Below are positions 38,701 to 47,700 of a DNA stretch of 64,000 bases, piece by piece (the stretch's first letter is position 1; the number at the start of each line of letters is the position of its first letter). The stretch is taken from the NCBI GenBank assembly GCA_035771175.1, contig CM069593.1, positions 47,400,054 through 47,464,053 on the forward strand, in the 5' to 3' direction. The notes under the pieces are model-generated. The model saw only the letters and a list, made by a program, of their open reading frames with translations. It made no database searches and was not told the DNA's origin. Source of the DNA: Paratinospora sagittata. Taxonomy: Eukaryota > Streptophyta > Magnoliopsida > Ranunculales > Menispermaceae. The position numbers and the translations under genes were made by a program.

Positions 38701-41700
38701 TTAAGCTTAGGATAAAATTGACGTAGCTTTTCCATAGGACTGTTGGGATGGTAGACGGTTAATAAGAGGTGTTGCAATAAGGACAGCTTCCCCCCAATAG
38801 GACTTAGGCATATTATGCTGAAATAAAAAGGCTCGGGTTGTATCAAGTAGGTGACCGTTTTTTCTTTCAGCAACTCCATTTTGTTGTGGAGTGTGAACAC
38901 AAGATGATTCATGAATGATCCCCTCGGTTTGGAAGTAATTGGTCAATGTTTGATTAAAATAGTCTCGAGCATTGTCAAATCGAAATCTCTTGATTTTAGC
39001 ACCAAACTGGGTGTGTATAATGTTATGGAAGGTAGGGAGAATAAAGCTCACATCGGATTTTTGTTTCAATAAGAATATCCACGAGACTCTAGTACAATTA
39101 TCGATGAAGGACACAAACCATCGCGCTCCAGAAACATTAGGTATTGGAGAGGGACCCCAAATATCACTATGAATGAGATCAAAAGGATTTGAACTTCTGT
39201 CATTACTAAGTGGATATACGCTTGTGTTTCGCAAGTTCACACACTTCACAATGAAAATCTTCAACATTCAGAGATTTAAACAACAAAGGAAACATGATTT
39301 TAAGAGATCTAAAAGAAGGATGGCCAAGGCGGCGATGATGGAGCCATAACTTTTCTTTATTGGAAAGTTTGTGCTCAGAGAGAAATGAAGTGGTACTCTG
39401 GATAGGATGTACTGGCGTCTCAAGGTAATACAACCCGTCCTGTTCCTTAGCATGTCCAATCATCGTCCCCAAGTCCTGGTCCTGAATTGCACAGTAAGTA
39501 GGGAAGAAGGTCACATTACAACTCAGATCATGGGTCAGTTTTTTAATAGAGATAAGATTGGTAGATAGTTTAGGAACATGAAGAACATTTCTGAGTGTAA
39601 GGGTGGGGCTGATGTGAACGTTACCTATACCAGCAACTGTGGTTAAGGATCCATCAGCTGTGGCTATTTTCCGACTACTAGGACATGGGTTGTAGGTATG
39701 AAATATATTGAGGGAATTGGTCATGTGATCAGTAGCACTAGAATCTATAACCCAAAAGTTAGCACAAGACTTATCCGAGACGTTAAAGCCAATAGAAATA
39801 GGAAAGTTACCTGAATGGGCCAAGGAACAGGTACCTGAGGGTTTGTCAAGGGTGCCAAGTAAAGATTTCAATCTTTCAATGTCGTCTTGGCTAAATCCGT
39901 CTGGCACCGGGGATGCTGCAACTGTTTGTTCAGTAGACAGATGTGCTTGTCCACTGGTCTTCTGTTGTCCTCCATTGTAACCCCATTCTTTACTGGAAGT
40001 TGAAGGCTTGCCATGAAGTTTCCAACACTTCTCCCTGTCTAGTCTTCTGACAATAAGTACACCTTAGATTGTCCCTATTGTCTCGATTTGGGACCTTTGA
40101 TGATTCGGCATGCGGAGTGTGTGTCTTCTGATCATTTCTCCGATTGGCAACCATAGCTGAACCTTCCATCTTCAGAGGTGTGAGCATAACATTTCTTCTG
40201 CTTTCTTCAGTCCGGATAGCGGAGATAGTCTCATTCAGAGTTAGCAACTCTTTGCTGAGAGTTTGAACTCTTACTTGATCAAACTCTGCATTGAGTCCAG
40301 CCAAGAAGTCATAGACTCGATCCTTCTCAATATAGTTCTTTAAAATTATAGCATCTGCAGGGCATTTAGTCTCAATACAGCTATAATGGTCAAGTTCTTG
40401 CCAGAGATTTTTCAATACATTGGCATATTCAGTGACCGTCATGTTGCCTTGTTTTGTTGTTCCAACTTTCACTTTGATTTCATACACTTGGGCTGCATCA
40501 TGGGCCTTAGAGTATGTCTGATGAACGGCATCCCAAATGTCTTTGGCTGTAGTTAGAAACATGCATGTATCACTAATATTTGGCGCCATTGAATTCCATA
40601 GCCTTGCCATTATTGAAGCATCTTCGTTATCCCACGCTATAAACTTAGGATCTCCAGGTGTAGGTCCAGTGCCCAAAAGATGACTTAATTTTCCTCTGCC
40701 CTTCAAAAAAGTACGTACCAGCTGAGACCACTTCAAATAATTTTTTTCATCAAGTTTGTAGGCTGCTTGAATGTTTGGTAGTTCTCCTTTCTCTATTTTA
40801 TCAAATGTTTCTTCCGTCTGCACTATTTCAGAAGTAACCGACATTTTTTATTTTATTTTTTCATTCTTCAAAGATGTAAAAAGAAGATGTAACAGTGAAG
40901 AAGATGACCAAACAGTGAGAGAGTTCAGAGATGAAAGAAGAAGAAGACGAAGAAAAATGAAGAAGAAGATGTAAAGAAGAAGAAGACGAAGAGAAAGAAA
41001 GAAAAAAGAGAGAAAAGACGAAGAAGACGATGAACCAGACGAAAACAAAGTCGATGGCGAAGAGGACGATGAACAGTACCTTGAACGCAGTTTGCAGACG
41101 ATCGCGATTTGCAGAATCAGTTGCAGATGATCACGATTTGCATAATCAGTTGCAGACGATCGCGATTTGCAGAATGGGCGATGAAAATAGTTGCAGACAA
41201 TCGCGATTTGCAATCCCCAGAAGAAAGACGATGACGAAGACTGTGGGGGAAGAAGATGACGATGGAGCAGGAGGAAGAAGAGTTGCAGAGTAGAAGACGA
41301 CGACGATGAATCGAAAAAGTTGCAGAGAGTGACGATGACGATGAACCGTGAGAGCAGAGTAGAAGACGACGAGAAAGGCGACTGAGAATCCTCAGTCGAT
41401 GAATCGAAAACGAAGTTGATGGTGATGAACCAGGAACAGTCGCACGAACCAGACGAGGAAGACGATGAATCGCACGAACCAGACGAAGAAGACGATGAAC
41501 AGTAACTTGAAAGAAGTTGCAGACGATGGCGATGGCAGGTCAAGACGATGACGATGACGATGGCGATGAACAGTTAACAAATTGCACCAGCAGACCAATA
41601 CGGCGATGCGTTTACAGTTTGCAGGCGAACAAGGCGATGACGGCGATGAAGTTTCCACGCTAGCGAGGATTCCGACGATGAATGTTTCGACAGCAACAGT

Positions 41701-44700
41701 GATGACCGGCAGCGACAGCAATGAAGGCCACCCAAGAGGATTCCGGCGATGAAGGCCGACAATGATGATTTCGACGATGAAGGCCGAAACAAATTTCCTA
41801 GTAATAGTAACCTAAGGCTCTGATACCATGTTAAAATAATAAAAGACACAAAGATATAACGTGGTTCGGCTTTATGGCCTACGTCCACAGGAGAAGAGAA
41901 AGGATATTTATTCTTGTGTAATGTCTTAATGGAGGGACTCCATATATATAGACATACAGGGCTATGTACTTATAGCTACATATACAATTTTAGTAACTAC
42001 TATATTCCTTAAAGGAAATAAATTCTTAAGGAAATAATTCTGTACAGGAAACAAATCTATACAGGAAATAAATTTGTATAGGAAACAAATCTCAACAAAC
42101 ATATATCAAAAACATGTCAGTACCAAAATACAAATACAGCAAAAGATGTTAGCGTGTGTATATGTATGTTTTGAGTGTGTGCCTGTGTGGAAATCAGACA
42201 TAAATGGTAAACGAACCTGGATCAAGTGGAAAGAAGAGACCATAAGGCGCCAAGTATTCATTAAGTTCCATCCAACCAATTCCAGGCTCAACCACCACAT
42301 CCATGTCCTCAACATGTAATGCTTTAACATTCTATGAAGCAAACATCCATTCAAACATAAGTTTGATGAAAAGCAAAAGACAGTTAAAAAAAGGTTTCGA
42401 GTATGCTATTTATGCAATCATAACCACAAATTGTCACTCATGAATCTGATGAAGAACGAGGAAAACTTTTGACACACATAAACAAAATAAAAATAAATAT
42501 AAAAATCCTAATTAATCCCTACATCAGTAGTTCAACAAATTTGCTTTAAGTCCATCATGGATGACACTATATGAGATGACAGAACTAGTATAGACACACC
42601 TTTCAAGGGAGTTCCCTTTTCATTTAATAGTGCAAAAGTATGACTCCGCAAAAATTATTCAGTAATACATGACACTCTCTATTGATTTCCATATTCCTTG
42701 CGTAGTTCAAGTTATTACCTAAACATATGTTAATCATTTGAATTGATATTTACATAAATTTGTCAAGTAACATAAACAACAAAGTAACATTTTTATGAGA
42801 AACTGAATTCAATCCATCTTATCTTGAAAATGTACATTGCAACCGATACCATAATAGGCATACACTATCACACACAACATCCTAGAGTCAGTGAAAAGAT
42901 GTTCCGCATTATACAACTCAATTGGCAAAATATCAGTATTGTCAAGTTGTTACTTGATGCCTAATAGCAACTAACCTTGCATAGTGAGGCAATGCCTAGG
43001 AAAGATATGGCAATAACAAGCAAATAAAATGCACAATATAAATATGTAATATAACACTAATTACATAGTAACTAATTTAAGATTTTAAATTTGAATACCA
43101 TGTGTATCAAGAGATAAAAGCGCGTTATGAACTTTAAATCTAAAAATTGAAGTATTCCAACATGGAAGGTCGTTCATAATTCTGCAGGTAAAACACATGC
43201 TTAGAATCTAAGAGATTCTTTCCATCCTTTGGACCCAAAGTGTACATTAATTGTAGTTATAACAGATTAGCAATCAAGAAAGCAAAGAGAAAAATATTAT
43301 AGAATCAAGAAAGAATATTGAATTAAGTTTCACATTTTCATCGCATAATTCATCATAAGAGACATGAATTTACTTTCATCATTGACATGTCAATGCATAC
43401 ACCTCCATCTGGAGACAAAGTGTGGCCCTCAATTGAAGTAGCTCCACCATAAGGTACAATAGGGACCTGCTTATTGGAAGAAAGTCAAATTCATCCATCT
43501 TACAAATTTGATAAGAAATCAAAAAAAAAACATGAATTATCATGGGTCTCTAACTCTCAAGTTAGTGACTGTTTGCTAATGATGCTGCCAAACCACGATT
43601 ATGTATTTCACAACATGAATGTCAAGAAAATGCCTAAAGTTTAAGGAAAGCCAAACAATCAAATAAAGATGGAATCAGTACCTTATGCTTGTTACAACAT
43701 TTCACTATCTTTGACACTTCCTCCTCAGACCTGCCAATTTAAAGAAAAAACCCCCAACAATCACTATGAGTTTCGATACATTTTTCGTTCTTTGTGATAG
43801 TAATGATAGATCATATTTACCAACTCTAAAATTATACTATCAACTGCCATTGTCTGATCTCTCTTGCTACCATGGTAGCAACTAGTTTGGCCAGCACCAA
43901 TCGTGTTCGGGCAACAACGCTTACACTCATTCACACTGGTTCATCCTACTATGCCCCGGGCCTTTTGCTCCTCTAACATAAAAGGTGGCCAGCCATTCAT
44001 TAAGGCCCAGGAATCCGCTTGACATCTCAGCGGCGGGATTGGATACCCACATTCAATCAAAGTTCACTTTGAGAGCCCCCCCTAACATAACTGAGAGCAG
44101 TTTCTAGGTAGTTCGCTTCGCAAAAGACATTGCTTTGGACCAACGGATCACACGACAAGTTGCTATAAGGTGACGATCCAAAGGTGCGTTTTAGGCGGTC
44201 GATTAGAATTTAGAATGGAGGAAGTCATTGCCCTGTTGGTCTAGGGCCGAGGATTCTTTCCCTCTACTCTATCTACTAATGGTTATTGGATGCTCAAAAA
44301 GAGATTGGCCATTCCACTACCACTTTTTCATTATTCTCTTTTTGTCGTTTCGAGTAGCAATATTCCTTACGAGATTGAGTGTCTAAGTGTTGGAGTGGAA
44401 AAGCTCAAAGAGGATCAATTCAGGCTTCCCTTCCTTGTTACCCCAAAATAGATTGACTATAAATAATGATTAGGTCAAAAACCCAACAAATCAAGAAAGA
44501 ATGCACAAGCGTTTAGAAATAGCACACAAAGGTTGAATAGCTCAGTGAGCATTGAGAGAAAGTGTTTTGCATCAATTGGTTATCAATTGAAAGTATTGTT
44601 AATTAGTTTTGAGTTTTCTTTTTCTTTTTCTTGCTGTTTACCATACTTTGTTCCTCTATTAAAAGATTCACACCCAAGCATCCTCAACTTACCTCGACTT

Positions 44701-47700
44701 CTTGTGATGTACAACAACTTAAGACAACATGGGTAAAATGTTGGCAAGACGGCTAGGAGATTGGCTCCGGATGTAGGTAGGGTAAAATCCGCAAGCGCCA
44801 TGCAAATACATAGGCCCCTACCCTTTTGCCGAATGGTTTAGAAGGCACTTTCCAATCTACGGTCCCTCGGAGTGAAGGGTTAGGCAGGTAGTACGGGCCC
44901 TACTAGATCACATTTTCCAACTCTAGAATGTGGACGTACATTTATAATTCTTCAATTTATAAAAAGTTCCATGGATTGAAGAAAATGCACAAAATTTTGG
45001 CATTTAGTTTTTCCTACATGTCTCATATATTTTTCATGATTACTAATACTGATAACATACATAACCTAGAATTCTTTCAAGTATTAAAATATAATTTGGG
45101 AACTAGAAAACATCTAAAATTCCAAGCATCAATCTGCATTTACTAACAACAGAATTAAGAATAGCATGGTGTAGGTCAATCAGGGGCCTTATGATGCAGA
45201 GAGAAGATATGGATCGGGTAGCTCCAACAATCATGATAATAGAGGAAGCAGGATCCAGTTATCAAAAAGTTCTCGTTGACACAAGCATTCTACAGAGCAA
45301 ATATGGGAGCGTGTGTTCTGCCACCTGACACAAATAAAACATGCCAGAAAGTTGAAGAATTTCAACTTTACCATGATAACACCTACTTGTGAATAAAAAC
45401 GCAATAATGTCAATACACATAAAGAAGAAATAGAAACATGCAAACAAGAAGACAATCATTTTTCAACTAGATGGAAAAAAAAAAAGAAAGGCAGGGCAAA
45501 AACCTATACCCAAAAACGTTCTAAACAATCCACAATGAGATTACAATTTGAAGTTTTTCCATGCCCATCACAAAATGTAAACAGAATATGACTTCTCTAA
45601 ACTTGAAATGACCTCACAAAAAGTTTCCTTTTCAAAATTTCCAAGGAGCACACCTATGTAACTTTTAGGCTACGGCTCCACTCAGGTTCCAACAACCATT
45701 TTATTCTTGAGATAGTGCAACAAATAATGGTATTTAATTTTCCTTCAACACAGAAAAGAAATTTCCCTCCAACACAGAATAAAATCTACTACAAAAGAAG
45801 AAATAAGACCTAAAGTTTCGAAGCAATGAAAAGGAACAGCCAAACAGGAAGAATGGGACGAGGAATGATACTTCTCACCAACAAACAACAATTAAAGATG
45901 ATTTCCTTAGAAGCCCAAGGATAGCAGTAAACAGACTGAATACTGATAAAGAAGGGACCAAGAATGATACTTTTTCTCACAAACACACAATACAATCAAA
46001 GATGATCTCCTTATAAGTCCCAAGGATAGCAGTAGACCCACTGATAAAGAAGGGACAAAAATTGAGGACATCAAATTCAACGCAATAGTTGTATGCAATA
46101 ATGACCATTCAACTTTTATGCTCTATCCAAATCTTCATAACCATTATTTCTCAAAGGAATCTGTATCTTAAAGATAATAAGAACAGAAAATGCAGGCAAT
46201 TAATAAAAAGTATAAATCCCAAGGAAATATAAACTTCACAATTTCACTTCATTGCTACACGTATGAAGACATCCACCGTGTCTCCACTGATTCAAATGTC
46301 AGGATCAATGACGATCCTGGTTACCACATGATGGATAATAACCGGGATCATGATTGAAGAAAATCTATACAATTTAATTGGACTAGTTAAAATATCACGA
46401 ATGATAATTGTGCCTACCACGTTATAGACAAAAATGGAATCATGATCAGTTGGAGCAGAGTTTGAGATTTCACAATATCAATCCAAGGTGTTTTAATAAA
46501 TAAACTAAACATTCGCCAATTGAGCAAGAGTGATAAAGAGAACCTGTAACCTAACAACGATAGTGAATCACACCTTGGAAAAACAACCACGTCCGGAATA
46601 TTTACAGATTTATGAAAACTGTTCTGTGGTTTTCCATGCAAAAACCTCTCGTCATAATCCAACGTCATGTTATCCTGTACAACCAGCAATCCAAGATAAA
46701 CAAATCTAAGCACAATACTCTATCCAGAACTACATTTTCCAAATTTAACTTCGAATCAACCAAGTCAAGAAAAACTCACTAATCGCTCAAAAGAACTAGT
46801 AGAATAATAAACACCAAGAGAAAGTCAGTAAATCACATTACTTCAGAAATGTTCTTCAACTCGTCAACGAGCTCTTGTGGAACATCCTTGTGAGAGCCTT
46901 GAACAACCAATCCCGTACTATCTTTTCCCCCAACACCACCGCCTCTGCCATACAACACCGATCCTATGAGTTTCCTGACCTAACCATGTTATGCGGAATC
47001 GGAGTAAAACATGAAAGAAAAAACGAGACAACAAATTTAACGTGGTTCGGCAAATTGCCTACGTCCACGGGAGACAGCACTCTTGTATTACTTCACCCTT
47101 AGGTGGATCTTACAGATTGGATCTCTGAATAGATCTCTCAGAATAGATCTCACTGAACATATTTTCAAGATCAAAGTGAGGCTCTATTTATAGGAGTATG
47201 CAGGGGTAATTTCGTAATAATAAATATATTTAATAATATATTTAATATCTAATAATCAACCAACTCGGCTGCGGCCGAGTTGTTGGTGAAGGTTGGTGGG
47301 TTGATGGTGTTGGGCGGCCACCAACCCTTTTTTTTTTTATTGTTTTATGGGGTGAACCCCACAAACCAATCAATCCTCGTACTAAAATTCACAAATAGTA
47401 AAAAAAATTTAAGAAAATTTAAAAAAGAAAGAAAGAAAGAAAGAAAGAAAGATTATAAAAAAAACGACTACAACAACTGAAAACATCCGTACTATCTTTT
47501 CCCCAACACCACCGCCTCTACCATACAACACCAATCCTATGAGTTTCCTGACCTAACCAATCAATGCTCGTACTAAAAATCACAAATAGTAAAAAAATAA
47601 TAAAAAGAATTTTTTAAAAAAAGAAAGAAAAAAAGATTAAAAAAGCGACAACAACAAATGAAAACAAATCAATGAAGCGATTATCATCAAAGAAAACGCG

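Larger units (their letters stand above)
36222..42097 (-). mobile_element. Ty1/Copia retrotransposon 2, complete but frameshifted, with 5-bp TSD
   Basis: A 5876-bp element with two 269-bp LTRs (36222-36490 and 41829-42097), a tRNA-Met primer-binding site (41817-41828), gag, pol and a polypurine tract beside the 3' LTR (plus strand CTCCCCCTC at 36491-36499). AACAT flanks both sides (36217-36221 and 42098-42102). The LTRs differ at about 10 of 269 positions by hand alignment, pointing to a moderately recent insertion. The coding region has at least three frame changes. It is in the same orientation as DLD. Confidence 0.92.
29910..42216 (-). other. DLD intron 6, 12.3 kb, carrying two Copia elements
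   Basis: This intron splits a Gly codon between exons 6 and 7. It contains a truncated Copia element (30878-35338), a stretch of unclassified AT-rich sequence with a strong inverted repeat (35339-36221), and a complete Copia element (36222-42097) ending 119 bp from the splice donor side of exon 6. Without these elements the intron would be only a few kb long. Confidence 0.85.

Noticed and set aside
40848..41543. 231-codon Ser-rich open frame in the Copia 2 leader
   Set aside because: It arises from the GAAGAAGATGA repeats in the untranslated leader; no domain and no splice signals.
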